DNA of 64,000 nt from NCBI GenBank assembly GCA_016717205.1, contig JADKGC010000001.1, positions 310,001 through 374,000 on the forward strand, in the 5' to 3' direction. The notes under the pieces are model-generated. The model searched no databases and was not told where the DNA came from. It worked only from the letters and a program-made list of their open reading frames with translations. This DNA comes from Candidatus Flexifilum breve. Its GTDB lineage: Bacteria > Chloroflexota > Anaerolineae > Aggregatilineales > Phototrophicaceae. This document shows positions 18,425-27,312 of the stretch, in pieces (position 1 is the stretch's first letter; the number at the start of each line of letters is the position of its first letter). Both the position numbers and the translations under genes were made by a program.

Positions 18425-18452
18425 GTCGGGGTGCACGGTCGTGCGCCCCGAC
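18425..18452 (+). terminator. Intra-operon hairpin after the binding-protein gene
   Basis: A 12-base stem (GTCGGGGTGCAC with GTGCGCCCCGAC, one G-T pair) closes a 4-base loop in the 138-base gap between the binding-protein and first permease genes. With no T-run it is more likely an mRNA 3'-end protector or partial attenuator. Equivalent hairpins occur at 39110 and 54623. Confidence 0.6.
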
Positions 18453-18543
18453 GTTCAATAAATACGCCATAATCAACCCGAGGCGCACCCCATGCGCCCC
18501 GTCGAACAAAATCGTTCTCCTTTTTGATTGCGAGTTCGCCTCT

Positions 18544-20088
18544 ATGAATAAAGTCTCGCTGCTGATTCCGAGAACCACCTACAGCCTGCATCTCGTGCTG
18601 CTGGGCGCATTCCTCGCCGGGATGCTGTGGCTGATCACGCGTTTCATCGCGGATGGGCTGTTTCCGCTGGCCTCCGCCCTGAGCGCGATGGCCGTGTTTC
18701 TGGCGCTGGTCTTCACGCGACGACAGTTCACGCCGCTGCGCTGGCTAGCGATTGGCATTTCGCTGGCGCTGCTGTTCACGCTCTACCCCCTGCTCTACAC
18801 CCTCTACCTGAGCGTGACCAACATGGGCAGCGGCCACCTGATGTCCAAGCAGCAGGCGATCTCGCGCCTCGAAACCGAACTGTATCTCGCGGACGGCGGC
18901 CAGACCTATCAGTGGGCGGCATTCACGGCAGCCGATGGCTCCTACGCGTTGTGGTTGATCGACAGTGACGGCAACGGCGCATTGGCTGTGCCCGGTCAGT
19001 CGCTGCAACCCGATCCGGCAGGCGTCGGCGAACTCGACGAGAACGGCATCCCGGCCACACTGGACGGTTACGAGCGTCTCCCGGTCAATCGCACCGTGCC
19101 GATCATCAGCCAGTTGAGCGCCATCGACTTCGGCGCGCCGCCCGATACGGTACGCATCCGGTCACTGCGCGAAGCGGCCGCCTTACAGCCCAAATACCAC
19201 TACGATGCTGCCCAAGATGCCATCCTCGATCAGGAAACAGGGACGATTTACCGCCCCGTTGAAGGCACGTTCACATCGGACGAAGGCGAAACGCTGCCCA
19301 TCGGCTACATCGAATTCATCGGCTTACGCCACTTTCAGGACTTCCTCGGCAATCCCGGTTTCCGCGAACCGCTGCTCCGCATGCTCATCTGGAACATCCT
19401 GTTCGCCTTCAATTCGGTGTTCATCAGCTTCGTCGTCGGCCTCGTCGTGACGCTGCTGTTTGAGAATCTACCCGGCAAGCGCATTATCCGCGCGCTGCTC
19501 ATCATCCCGTGGCCGATTCCGGTGCTCATCTCCATCCTGATCTGGCGCAGCATGCTCAACCCAGATCTCGGTTTTGTCGCCCCCGTGCTGGAAGCGATTT
19601 TCGGCAGTTCACCCGCGTGGTTTCAGAACCCGTTCTGGACGCGCTTTGCGGTCGTCATGGTCAACGTGTGGCTGTCCTACCCGTATTTCTATGTAATCTC
19701 CGCCGGCGCGATTCGCTCGATTCCCAGTGAAATCTACGATGCGGCGGTCGTCGATGGCGCGGGCGGCTGGAGCAAGCTGTATAACATCACGCTGCCACTG
19801 CTGTTGCGCATCGTCATGCCGCTGTTGATCGCGTCGTTCACGTTCAATTTCAACAACTTCAACGTGATCTACATCTTCAACTACGGCAACCCGCCGATGG
19901 CGAATACGATTGTGCCGATGGGTCACACCGACATCTTGATCTCGTTCGTGTACCGGCTGGCATTCGTCACCTCCAACGTGACCAACTACGGCCTCGCCGC
20001 CGCGATCACGGTGATGTTGTTCGTGCTGGTCGTCGGATTGGTGCTCATCCAGATGCGCTTTACGAATGTCTTCAAGGAGGCGGAATAA
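18544..20088 (+). CDS. ABC sugar permease, MalF type
   Basis: A 514-residue permease. Three hydrophobic segments lie in the first ~90 residues, then a long extracytoplasmic loop (about 95-265) like the P2 loop of MalF, then six core helices. The cytoplasmic EAA loop reads DAAVVDGAGGWSKLYNITLPLL and would contact the ATPase. It pairs with the MalG-type permease that starts 3 bases after its stop. MalF-type length and loop suggest an oligosaccharide importer of the maltodextrin class, here predicted for galacto-oligosaccharides. The upstream gap holds the hairpin at 18425. Confidence 0.87.
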   Translation: MNKVSLLIPRTTYSLHLVLLGAFLAGMLWLITRFIADGLFPLASALSAMAVFLALVFTRRQFTPLRWLAIGISLALLFTLYPLLYTLYLSVTNMGSGHLMSKQQAISRLETELYLADGGQTYQWAAFTAADGSYALWLIDSDGNGALAVPGQSLQPDPAGVGELDENGIPATLDGYERLPVNRTVPIISQLSAIDFGAPPDTVRIRSLREAAALQPKYHYDAAQDAILDQETGTIYRPVEGTFTSDEGETLPIGYIEFIGLRHFQDFLGNPGFREPLLRMLIWNILFAFNSVFISFVVGLVVTLLFENLPGKRIIRALLIIPWPIPVLISILIWRSMLNPDLGFVAPVLEAIFGSSPAWFQNPFWTRFAVVMVNVWLSYPYFYVISAGAIRSIPSEIYDAAVVDGAGGWSKLYNITLPLLLRIVMPLLIASFTFNFNNFNVIYIFNYGNPPMANTIVPMGHTDILISFVYRLAFVTSNVTNYGLAAAITVMLFVLVVGLVLIQMRFTNVFKEAE

Positions 20089-20090
20089 CC

Positions 20091-20996
20091 ATGACGCACG
20101 TGCGCGACTATCCCACTACCCGCCGCCAACCTGTCAAGCTGCCCGAACCGCGCAAGCTGCTCGGCTATGTGCTGCGTTACGCCGTCGCCATCATTCTGAT
20201 CCTGTTCGCGGTCATCCCGGCGCTGTGGGTCGTATCGGCCTCGCTCAACCCGGCCAAATCGCTGATCGGCGGCACCTTTTTCCCGCAAAACCCCGGCCTG
20301 ATCAACTATGAAGAACTCATCACCAATGAGTTCTTCCCCTACCTGACCTGGCTGCTGAACTCGCTCAAAATCGCCACCATCTCCACGCTGCTGACTGTCT
20401 TCCTGACGTGCCTCGCGGGGTATACGCTCTCGCGCTTCCGCTTCAAGGGGCGCAAGGCATTCATGAACGCGATCCTCATCCTGAACGTCTTCCCGTCGAT
20501 TCTGGGCATGGTCGCCATTTTCTCCATGCTCCAGCAGTTGGGCATGTACGTGGAGGCGCTCGGACTCGACACACACACCGCGCTGATCTGCATCTACGTC
20601 GCCGGGTCAATGGGCATCAACGTGCTGCTCGTCAAAGCCTACATCGACAGCATCCCCATTGAACTGGACGAATCGGCGCTGGTGGACGGCGCGACGCCGT
20701 GGCAAACGTTTCGGCACATCATCCTGCCCATCATGACGCCCATCGTCATCACCATTGGCGTGCTGACCTTCATCGCCAGCTACGGCGACTTTGTGATCGC
20801 GCGCGTGCTGCTCAAAAGCTCGGACAACCTCACGGTGATGGTCGGCTTGCAGTTGTTCCAGACCGACCGTTTCGATCAGGACTTCGGCATGATCACGGCG
20901 GGCGCGGTACTGGCGGCCATCCCCATCATCCTGATCTACATCCCGCTGCAAAAATACGTGATCGACGGGCTGACCGCTGGTTCGGTCAAGGGGTAA
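20091..20996 (+). CDS. ABC sugar permease, MalG type
   Basis: A 301-residue, six-helix permease with the EAA loop DESALVDGATPWQTFRHIILPI. A strong AAGGAGG sits inside the end of the preceding gene, 3 bases before whose end this one would be coupled. It forms the heterodimer with the MalF-type protein. The operon has no ATPase of its own; as with MsmX in Bacillus, a shared ATPase such as the one at 57254-58342 could serve it (inference). Its stop codon TAA overlaps or abuts the GH53 start. Confidence 0.88.
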   Translation: MTHVRDYPTTRRQPVKLPEPRKLLGYVLRYAVAIILILFAVIPALWVVSASLNPAKSLIGGTFFPQNPGLINYEELITNEFFPYLTWLLNSLKIATISTLLTVFLTCLAGYTLSRFRFKGRKAFMNAILILNVFPSILGMVAIFSMLQQLGMYVEALGLDTHTALICIYVAGSMGINVLLVKAYIDSIPIELDESALVDGATPWQTFRHIILPIMTPIVITIGVLTFIASYGDFVIARVLLKSSDNLTVMVGLQLFQTDRFDQDFGMITAGAVLAAIPIILIYIPLQKYVIDGLTAGSVKG

Positions 20997-21001
20997 TGCA
21001 T

Positions 21002-22831
21002 ATGAATGAGGCGAAAACAAGCGAATCGTGCCGACCCCACCCCCAGCCCCTCCCCGAATTCAGGGAGGGGAGCAAACAGCGCTCGCCACGTCTCCCCTCT
21101 CCCCGCTTGCGTGGGAGAGGGGTCGGGGGTGAGGGGGTGGCGACATTGGTGCTCCTGCTCCTCTTGCTGCTGCCGACCTTCGCCTTCGCGCAAGCCGACG
21201 AGCGCCCCTTCTATTTCGGCGTGGATCTCTCGTATGTCAACGAAGTGGAAGACTGCGGCGGAACCTATCGCGAAAACGGCGAGCAGCGCGACCCATTCGC
21301 GTTGTTCGCGGCGCACGGCGCGACGCTCGTCCGCGCGCGGTTGTGGCACAACCCCGATTGGACGGACTACAGCACGCTTGATGATGTCAAGCGCACCTTC
21401 ACCCGCGCCCGTGACGCGGGTATGGCGACCCTGCTCGACATCCACTACTCGGATACGTGGGCGGACGCGGGCTCGCAGAGCATCCCGGCGGCGTGGGTCG
21501 ATCTGGATGATGACGCCCTCGCCGACGCCGTTTACCAGTACACCACCGATGTCTTGACCGAACTGGTGGCAGCGGATCTTGTCCCGGCGTTCGTGCAGAT
21601 CGGCAACGAGACCAACGGCGGCATCCTCAAACGGGGGAGCGATCAGAATTGGGCACATGATGCGCGCATGTTCAACGCCGGAATTCGCGCCGTGCGTGAG
21701 TTCAGCGCTAGCACAGGGAACAACGTGCAGATCATGCTGCACGTCGCGCAGCCAGAAAACACGGGATGGTGGTTCACGCAGGCCGAAGCTGCGGGCGTCA
21801 CCGACTTTGACGTGATCGCCGTGTCCTACTATCCGCAGTGGAGCACGTTTTCGATTGGCGACATGGGCGCGCAGGCGACCGCGCTCCGTCAGCGGTTCGG
21901 CAAAGCCGTGATGGTCGTCGAGACGGGCTATGGCTGGACACGCGAAGACGCGGGCGACAGCGCCGACAACGTGCTCGATCAAGGCTTGCGCGGCTATCCT
22001 TTCAGCCCGGAGGGTCAGCTCCAGTTCATGACCGAACTCACGCAAACGCTCATCAACAATGGGGCGCTCGGCGTCGTCTACTGGGAACCCGCGTGGGTGT
22101 CAACAAGCTGTTCGACACGCTGGGGCCAGGGATCGCATTGGGAAAACGCCACCTTTTTTGACTTCACGCGGAATAACGAAGTCCTGCCGGGCATCGACTT
22201 CCTGCAAGACCGCTATCTGCATCCGACGACTCTGTCCGATGGCGTGATCGACGACGAGTACGGTGATCCGCTGGTGACGGAGGGCACTGGCGATGTGCTC
22301 AATGGGGTGGACGCGCTCGACCTGACCGATTTCTACGCCCGCGCCGATGACAGCGCGATCTACACAGCCATCACCGTCGGCGGCGATGTGTTCAGCAATC
22401 GCGGCGGCTATCTGCTCTACCTCGACACGACCGGGGATGATCAGGGCGCGGATGTCGATGTTGGCCGCCGCCCCATCACCGTCGCAGCCCCCTACGCACC
22501 CGAATACCGCCTTGACATCAAGATCACTGACGAACGCGGCACGGTTCGCGCCAGCTACACGCTCAATGCGTGGATCGACGGCGAATGGACGGAGATCGGC
22601 TTTACGGGCGGCGCAGCCGTCGTGACGGAGCGCGAGTCCGTGATCGAGGTATTGCTGCCCTTGGCCTCTATCGGCAATCCAGCGAGCGTCAATCTCGCGC
22701 TCGTCAGCACGGGACGCGGTCGCGCCAACAGCGCGAGCGATATCCTCGGCACTGATCTGGTCTTCGCTGACGACGAGACGCCGCTCGTGCTGGATGCGTT
22801 CTTCGCGCTGTCCCTCAGCAGCAACAATTAG
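21002..22831 (+). CDS. Secreted GH53 endo-beta-1,4-galactanase with repeat-altered leader
   Basis: The catalytic part (from about residue 60, FYFGVDLSYVNEVEDCGGTY) is a GH53 barrel: the acid/base glutamate is in QIGNETNGGI and the nucleophile in VMVVETGYGW. A C-terminal beta-sandwich (about 400-600, VIDDEYGDPL onward) resembles CBM9-like or glucodextranase C-terminal modules. GH53 enzymes cut beta-1,4-galactan of pectin. The leader is odd: after MNEAKTSES come 36 residues encoded by an intergenic repeat (21029-21136), then a normal hydrophobic signal core (VATLVLLLLLLLPTFAFAQA). AAGGGG with good spacing supports ATG 21002; a second in-frame ATG at 20996 overlaps the preceding stop, and a GTG at 21137 would start right at the signal core. 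Confidence 0.85.
   Translation: MNEAKTSESCRPHPQPLPEFREGSKQRSPRLPSPRLRGRGVGGEGVATLVLLLLLLLPTFAFAQADERPFYFGVDLSYVNEVEDCGGTYRENGEQRDPFALFAAHGATLVRARLWHNPDWTDYSTLDDVKRTFTRARDAGMATLLDIHYSDTWADAGSQSIPAAWVDLDDDALADAVYQYTTDVLTELVAADLVPAFVQIGNETNGGILKRGSDQNWAHDARMFNAGIRAVREFSASTGNNVQIMLHVAQPENTGWWFTQAEAAGVTDFDVIAVSYYPQWSTFSIGDMGAQATALRQRFGKAVMVVETGYGWTREDAGDSADNVLDQGLRGYPFSPEGQLQFMTELTQTLINNGALGVVYWEPAWVSTSCSTRWGQGSHWENATFFDFTRNNEVLPGIDFLQDRYLHPTTLSDGVIDDEYGDPLVTEGTGDVLNGVDALDLTDFYARADDSAIYTAITVGGDVFSNRGGYLLYLDTTGDDQGADVDVGRRPITVAAPYAPEYRLDIKITDERGTVRASYTLNAWIDGEWTEIGFTGGAAVVTERESVIEVLLPLASIGNPASVNLALVSTGRGRANSASDILGTDLVFADDETPLVLDAFFALSLSSNN
21031..21137 (+). repeat. GC-rich repeat inserted in the GH53 gene
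   Basis: The element, CCGACCCCACCCCC to GGGGTGAGGGGG, matches the copy at 16901-16995 in inverse orientation, including the GAATTC-centred hairpin and the CTCCCC-CTTGCG-GGGAG hairpin. It reads through without a stop in the frame of the GH53 gene. Confidence 0.75.
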
Positions 22832-22834
22832 GGG

Positions 22835-22875
22835 CAAGCGATCCCTAGACTCGCGCTGAGTTTTGGGATCGCTTG
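22835..22875. terminator. Hairpin between GH53 and ABC-2 genes
   Basis: A perfect 11-base stem (CAAGCGATCCC with GGGATCGCTTG) with a 19-base loop lies between two convergent genes. There is no clear T-run on the plus strand; it may end both transcripts. Confidence 0.55.
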
Positions 22876-22880
22876 TCGGG

Positions 22881-23696
22881 TTAACTGCTGGCGCTGTTGT
22901 AGCGCCGCAGCCCCTTGCGCCACACCACCCGGATGAGGAACAGCAGTCCGAATGGCAGCATCAGCGACCACACGCCATACGGCACAGGCATCTTCCCCAG
23001 CGCGACCAGCGGCGGGAAGTTGGTGATCACAAATACGGGCAGCACGAACACGCCGACGAAGCGAATTCCATCGTTGTAGATGCCCATCGGCATGCTGTTG
23101 ATATCCCAGAAGGAGTCGGTGATTTCGGCGATGGCGCTGGTGTTCATCATCCAGAACGAGAGAATCTGCGGCAGGAAGAACAGGCAGTAGCCGACCACAC
23201 AGCTAATCCCCACGAACAGCGTATACCCGCCGACCGTGGCGAACGTCACGGGCAGCCCTAAGCGCACCCACGCCACGACGACGACGAGCAGCCCCGCGAT
23301 CACGTCGACGCCGAACAGCGTGAGATCGGCATGGCGCAGCGTCGCCATGAATTGGAGCGAGACAGGTTTGGTCAGCAGTACGTCAAGGTCACCGTTGACG
23401 ATTTTGCCCCGGAACGTGAAGTTGTTGATCATGTACAGCCCGGCATAAAACCCGGTCAGCATGATGAACGTGCCGCTGAAGAGCAAAATCTCATCCGGCG
23501 ACAAGCCGTTGATCGTCACGCCAGCGCGATAGACCACCACCATATACGACAACTTGACGAACAGATAGCCCGTCTCCATGGCCAGGTTGCCGATGAAGTT
23601 GGACCGGTACTCCATCTGCGCCATGACGCTGAATTTGATGAACAGAATATAGATCTGCACATGCTTTTTGATTTCGCGGAACACACTGGTGAGCAT
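22881..23696 (-). CDS. ABC-2 type permease (second subunit)
   Basis: A 271-residue protein with about six membrane segments, of the ABC-2 (DUF990-like) permease type. The first segments read LAMETGYLFVKLSYMVVVY and ILLFSGTFIMLTGFYAGLYM. I chose the ATG at 23696, one base after the stop of the preceding permease, giving tight coupling. With its neighbour and the ATPase at 24503-25495 it forms a three-gene exporter. Substrates of this subgroup are unknown; lipids, polysaccharides or drugs are all possible. Confidence 0.8.
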   Translation of the reverse strand: MLTSVFREIKKHVQIYILFIKFSVMAQMEYRSNFIGNLAMETGYLFVKLSYMVVVYRAGVTINGLSPDEILLFSGTFIMLTGFYAGLYMINNFTFRGKIVNGDLDVLLTKPVSLQFMATLRHADLTLFGVDVIAGLLVVVVAWVRLGLPVTFATVGGYTLFVGISCVVGYCLFFLPQILSFWMMNTSAIAEITDSFWDINSMPMGIYNDGIRFVGVFVLPVFVITNFPPLVALGKMPVPYGVWSLMLPFGLLFLIRVVWRKGLRRYNSASS

Positions 23697-23697
23697 G

Positions 23698-24516
23698 TCA
23701 GCCTCCCACCGCGACAAACCGCCGACTGCCGATGCGCCACAGTCCCCGCGCCAGGAGCGCACACGCCGCGATCCAGAAGCACTGGACGAGCATGTGCGGC
23801 AAAATATCCGCGTCTACGACTTTGCCGTTGAGCACATTGATCGGGTAGCTGACCGTGTACTTGAACGGCAGCAGATCGGTGATGCGCACGAACGTCTCGC
23901 CGAACACCTCCAGCGGGAAAATGCCACCGCTCAAGAGGATGATCACGATGCGCACGCCTTCGAACAGAAAACCGATTTCGACAATCCAGAAGGCAATCGC
24001 GCTCACGCAGTAAAAGATCACGAAGTTGAGGGCGACAGCTAGCGCCAGCGTGACCAGAAACAGCAGAATGCGTCCAAATTCGACCGAGATGCCCCAGACG
24101 GCGTTCAGACCGATCAGCATAAGGATCATGATGGCGAAAATCATGACGAGGTTCGGCACCTTCTGGCCGAGAAAGTCCGCCATGCGATACGCGAAATAGC
24201 CGAGCGGCTGCACGAGGAACTTGCTGAATTTCCCCGTCTTCACATCCTGCATGATCTCGTATTCGAAGCCGGTGCGCACGATGCGCGCGACCAACCCCGC
24301 CAGCAGCGTGTAGGCGATGATCTGCTGGTAGGTATAGCCGAACAACACCTGTTCGGATGACGCCTGATAAATGGCTGTCCACAGGAACGTCTGAATCAGG
24401 ATGGGGTACGCCGCGCTGATCAGCGAGATGGCGAAGTTCAGGCGATATTCGAGCGCCGTCTCGAAGCCCAACTCAAAGGTGACAACGTATTTGCGGAAGG
24501 CGTTACGCTGAAACAT
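23698..24516 (-). CDS. ABC-2 type permease (first subunit)
   Basis: A 272-residue, six-helix ABC-2 permease related to the following one (compare GYTYQQIIAYTLLAGLVARIVRTGFEYEIM and NGLSPDEILLFSGTF). The motif TGKFSKFLVQPLGYFAYR corresponds to NGDLDVLLTKPVSLQFM of the partner, a cytoplasmic contact typical of this family. Its start overlaps the ATPase gene by 14 bases. Together they make an asymmetric exporter. Confidence 0.82.
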   Translation of the reverse strand: MFQRNAFRKYVVTFELGFETALEYRLNFAISLISAAYPILIQTFLWTAIYQASSEQVLFGYTYQQIIAYTLLAGLVARIVRTGFEYEIMQDVKTGKFSKFLVQPLGYFAYRMADFLGQKVPNLVMIFAIMILMLIGLNAVWGISVEFGRILLFLVTLALAVALNFVIFYCVSAIAFWIVEIGFLFEGVRIVIILLSGGIFPLEVFGETFVRITDLLPFKYTVSYPINVLNGKVVDADILPHMLVQCFWIAACALLARGLWRIGSRRFVAVGG

Positions 24517-25495
24517 GCTGCCCTGCCCGCCGCTGATACAGTTCAGCGATGCCCTCTTCGACCGGGATGTCTTCGATGGTGAAATCGGTCACCGGCAGTT
24601 GATCGAGGATGATCTTCGACGATTCTTTGAGCGCGGCGCGCGGCACCTGCAGCGTCGCCGTCAGGTCGGTGTGTTCGCGCACCACACCGAACGCCGCCAG
24701 CGTTTCCGGGCTGACAGGCGCGGAGAGCTGCACCTTGATTAGCTTGGACTGCGCAAACACGTCGTTGACCTGCGCGAGGTCGCCATCATAGACAATCTGC
24801 CCCTCGTTGATGACGATGGTGCGCTTGCACAGGTCTTTGACATCTTCCATGTAGTGACTGGTCAGGATGATGGTGGCGCGTTCCTGCTGGTTGTAGTACT
24901 TGAAGAACTCGCGGAACTTCTTCTGCGACACGATGTCGAGGCCAATGGTCGGCTCGTCGAGGAAGATCAGGCGCGGCTTGTGGATGAGCGCGGCAATCAA
25001 CTCCATTTTCATGCGTTCGCCCAGCGATAAGCGGCGCACCTGCACATTGAGCAGGTCGCGCACGTCGAGCAGTTCGGTCAGCTCGCCGAGCGTCGCCGCG
25101 TAGGTCTTATCATCAATCTCGTAGATGCACTTGTTCAGGTACAGTGACTCATTGGCGGGCAAGTCCCACCACAGTTGATTCTTCTGCCCCATGACGATGG
25201 CGAACTGCATCTTGAAGGCTTTTTTGCGCTCCCACGGCGTGTAGCCGAGCACGGAGGCCGTGCCGCTCGTCGGGTGCAGAATGCCGGACAGCATCTTGAG
25301 CGTGGTCGTCTTGCCCGCGCCGTTTGGCCCTAAAAAACCAACCATTTCGCCCGCGTCGATCTCAAACGAGATATCGCTCACGGCGGCTTTGGTCAGCTTT
25401 TTGCGGGCAAACAGGTTGCGAATCGAGTTTTTGAGGCCGAGCTCTTTGGTGTAGTAGTCGAACGATTTCGACAATTGACGGACTTGAATGATCAT
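24503..25495 (-). CDS. ABC exporter ATPase
   Basis: The 330-residue ATPase has Walker A GPNGAGKTTTLKML, the signature LSLGERMKMELIAAL and Walker B LIFLDEPTIGLD, with a C-terminal extension of about 80 residues that is common in ABC-2 drug or polysaccharide exporters. The MGQKNQLWWDLP segment is characteristic of this subgroup, often annotated as daunorubicin-type. It is first in the operon with two permeases. No good ribosome site is visible before the ATG at 25495; the leader contains a stem-loop. Confidence 0.88.
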   Translation of the reverse strand: MIIQVRQLSKSFDYYTKELGLKNSIRNLFARKKLTKAAVSDISFEIDAGEMVGFLGPNGAGKTTTLKMLSGILHPTSGTASVLGYTPWERKKAFKMQFAIVMGQKNQLWWDLPANESLYLNKCIYEIDDKTYAATLGELTELLDVRDLLNVQVRRLSLGERMKMELIAALIHKPRLIFLDEPTIGLDIVSQKKFREFFKYYNQQERATIILTSHYMEDVKDLCKRTIVINEGQIVYDGDLAQVNDVFAQSKLIKVQLSAPVSPETLAAFGVVREHTDLTATLQVPRAALKESSKIILDQLPVTDFTIEDIPVEEGIAELYQRRAGQHVSA

Positions 25496-25825
25496 GCGGG
25501 TCTCGCTTTGGCTGCCACTGAGGAAAATCGGCGCGGGCCAGAACTGAAGCCAACCGCCGTGCTAGGGCAGCACGCGAACAGCGGTCGGTTGGGGTGATCA
25601 GCAGTGCAGGCAGCACAGCGGTGTTCCAGCCAACACGCGCCCCATTCAGCCGAGCGCGTGCTCTCATCAGCATACCACTGAAGCCGCCCACGCCCAAAAA
25701 TAACCGCTTACGAGCGACTTAAGGTCGATTTAAGGATATTTGAGTCAGGGATAACCATGAGATCCGCAAGGCGGATTAGTCTATAGGTGTAGTTGTAACG
25801 GACACGATTGAAGGAGATGAAAACG
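25496..25825. promoter_or_regulatory. Divergent region, ABC exporter / PDZ protein
   Basis: This 330-base gap separates divergent genes. In the exporter leader CCAACCG (25550-25556) can pair with CGGTTGG (25586-25592), with CGTGCT/AGCACG pairing inside. Nearer the PDZ gene a 6-base stem, ATCCGC-AAG-GCGGAT, lies at 25762-25776. No coding frame was credible. Confidence 0.4.
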
Positions 25826-26707
25826 ATGAAGAAGTTAACCAGTATTCTACTCGGCGCGAGCATCGCGCTCTCGACGGTCACCGCCGGCGCACTCTTCGCG
25901 CAGGAAGCGACTGAAACACCCGACACGACCGTCACGCAGGCTGTGACTGTGACCACCCGCGCTTCGCTCGGTGTCATCGCGGACGACAGCAGCGGACAGA
26001 TTGTCGTCGCCAGCGTGCGCAGTGGTTCGGCGGCGGAAGCGGCCGGGCTGCTCGAAGGTGATATCATCACGGCGTTCAATGGCACGGCCGTGACCACGGC
26101 CAGCGAACTGCGCGACCTTGTGCGGGCAGCCGCCCCCGGCGATGTCGTCAGCGTGGATATTGAACGCGATGGCTCGGCGCAGTCGGTGGAAGTGACGCTC
26201 GGCGAATCATCTGGGCGCGGTGACGGTAACCTGGGCGGACAGCGTGGCGGCATGGGCTACGCCGCTGATCCCGAAGCCGCGGCGGAACGGCTGCTCGATG
26301 CGGACATTGAAGTCAGCGACGCGGGCTACACCGTCAGCGCCATTGACGACGACGGCAATGCGCTGGGTCTCGAAGTCGGCGATGTGATCGTGAGCATCAA
26401 CGGGCAGGCCATCGCGAATCTCGATCTGGCAGTGCTGCGCGATGAACTGGCCGCGGCAGACAGCCCGACCATCAGCGTCGTGGTGACGCGGGCGGACGCG
26501 GAAGTCACGCTCACGGGTGATGCCCTTGCCGGACATGGTATCGGTCGCGGCATGGATGATGGTCAGGGCATGCCGGGTATGGATGGCGGCAACATGGGAC
26601 GCGGTGGTCGTGGTGGTCGGCATGGCGGCGATGGGATGACCCCGCCCGCGGGCGACCCCAGCACGACCCCGGTGACTCCGGAGGCCACGCCGGAATCTTC
26701 AACGTAG
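25826..26707 (+). CDS. Secreted protein with two PDZ domains
   Basis: The 293-residue protein has a signal peptide (KKLTSILLGASIALSTVTAGALFAQ). PDZ 1 spans about 40-125 (SVRSGSAAEAAGLLEGDIITAFNG) and a shorter PDZ 2 about 155-235 (ALGLEVGDVIVSINGQAIANL). The tail is rich in Gly, Met and Arg, then in Pro and Thr. There is no protease domain, unlike HtrA, so it may be an adaptor or metal-binding scaffold on the outer face. AAGGAG lies 9 bases before the ATG at 25826; another ATG at 25817 is too close to the ribosome site. It appears monocistronic and ends at a strong terminator. Confidence 0.8.
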   Translation: MKKLTSILLGASIALSTVTAGALFAQEATETPDTTVTQAVTVTTRASLGVIADDSSGQIVVASVRSGSAAEAAGLLEGDIITAFNGTAVTTASELRDLVRAAAPGDVVSVDIERDGSAQSVEVTLGESSGRGDGNLGGQRGGMGYAADPEAAAERLLDADIEVSDAGYTVSAIDDDGNALGLEVGDVIVSINGQAIANLDLAVLRDELAAADSPTISVVVTRADAEVTLTGDALAGHGIGRGMDDGQGMPGMDGGNMGRGGRGGRHGGDGMTPPAGDPSTTPVTPEATPESST

Positions 26708-26727
26708 ATCCGCGTAAATCCGGTTAG

Positions 26728-26763
26728 CAGGCGCGGCGATCAAAGTGATCGCCGCGCCTGTTT
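26728..26763 (+). terminator. Rho-independent terminator
   Basis: A perfect 15-base stem (CAGGCGCGGCGATCA and its complement) with a 3-base loop AAG is followed by TTT. It lies 20 bases after the PDZ gene and is the strongest terminator in the window. Confidence 0.85.
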
Positions 26764-26829
26764 GCGTCAGCAACCCGCGAATCTAGGGTAGAATGACCGG
26801 CGTTCATGCCAGTCAAATTGGAGAAACAC

Positions 26830-27309
26830 ATGTCAATCAGTGAGACAGATCGCGCTCTGCTGCGGCGGGCGATTGCGCTGGCGGCGACCGCTCGCGAGCA
26901 TGGCAACCACCCTTTCGGGGCACTGCTCGCCGATGCGAACGGAAACATCCTGGTCGAAGCGAAGAATACGGTCATCACCGAGCGCGACCTCACCGGACAT
27001 GCCGAAACCAACCTGATCCGCGCCGGGTCGCGCCAGCTTGCGCCGGACGTGCTGGCTGCTGCCACGCTCTACACCAGCACCGAACCGTGCGCCATGTGCG
27101 CCGGAGCGATCTACTGGTCAGGTGTTTCGCGCGTGATCTTCGGCCTCTCGGCAGCTAGGCTCACGCAGTTGGTCGACGGCACGACGGAGAAAACGCTGTC
27201 GCTGACCGCCGAGCGCGTGCTCAACTCCGGCGGACGCCATGTCACCGTGATCGGCCCGTTGCTGGAAGACGAAGCGCTGGCGGTCCACCTTGGCTTCTGG
27301 AAGCCATAA
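26830..27309 (+). CDS. Nucleoside/guanine deaminase (CDA-like fold)
   Basis: A 159-residue zinc deaminase with the motif HAE in LTGHAETNLIRAG and PCAMC in TEPCAMCAGAIYWSG, which hold the zinc and the catalytic glutamate. It resembles small guanine deaminases and TadA-related enzymes; the ending HLGFWKP fits the guanine deaminase or nucleoside deaminase group better than tRNA deaminases. I chose ATG 26830, since GGAG lies 6 bases upstream. Its end nearly touches that of the convergent NnrS-like gene. Confidence 0.82.
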   Translation: MSISETDRALLRRAIALAATAREHGNHPFGALLADANGNILVEAKNTVITERDLTGHAETNLIRAGSRQLAPDVLAAATLYTSTEPCAMCAGAIYWSGVSRVIFGLSAARLTQLVDGTTEKTLSLTAERVLNSGGRHVTVIGPLLEDEALAVHLGFWKP

Positions 27310-27312
27310 AAC

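Noticed and set aside
20699..20995. Earlier start for the GH53 gene inside the permease gene
   Set aside because: This part lies in another frame of the intact MalG-type permease and is rich in His and Arg.
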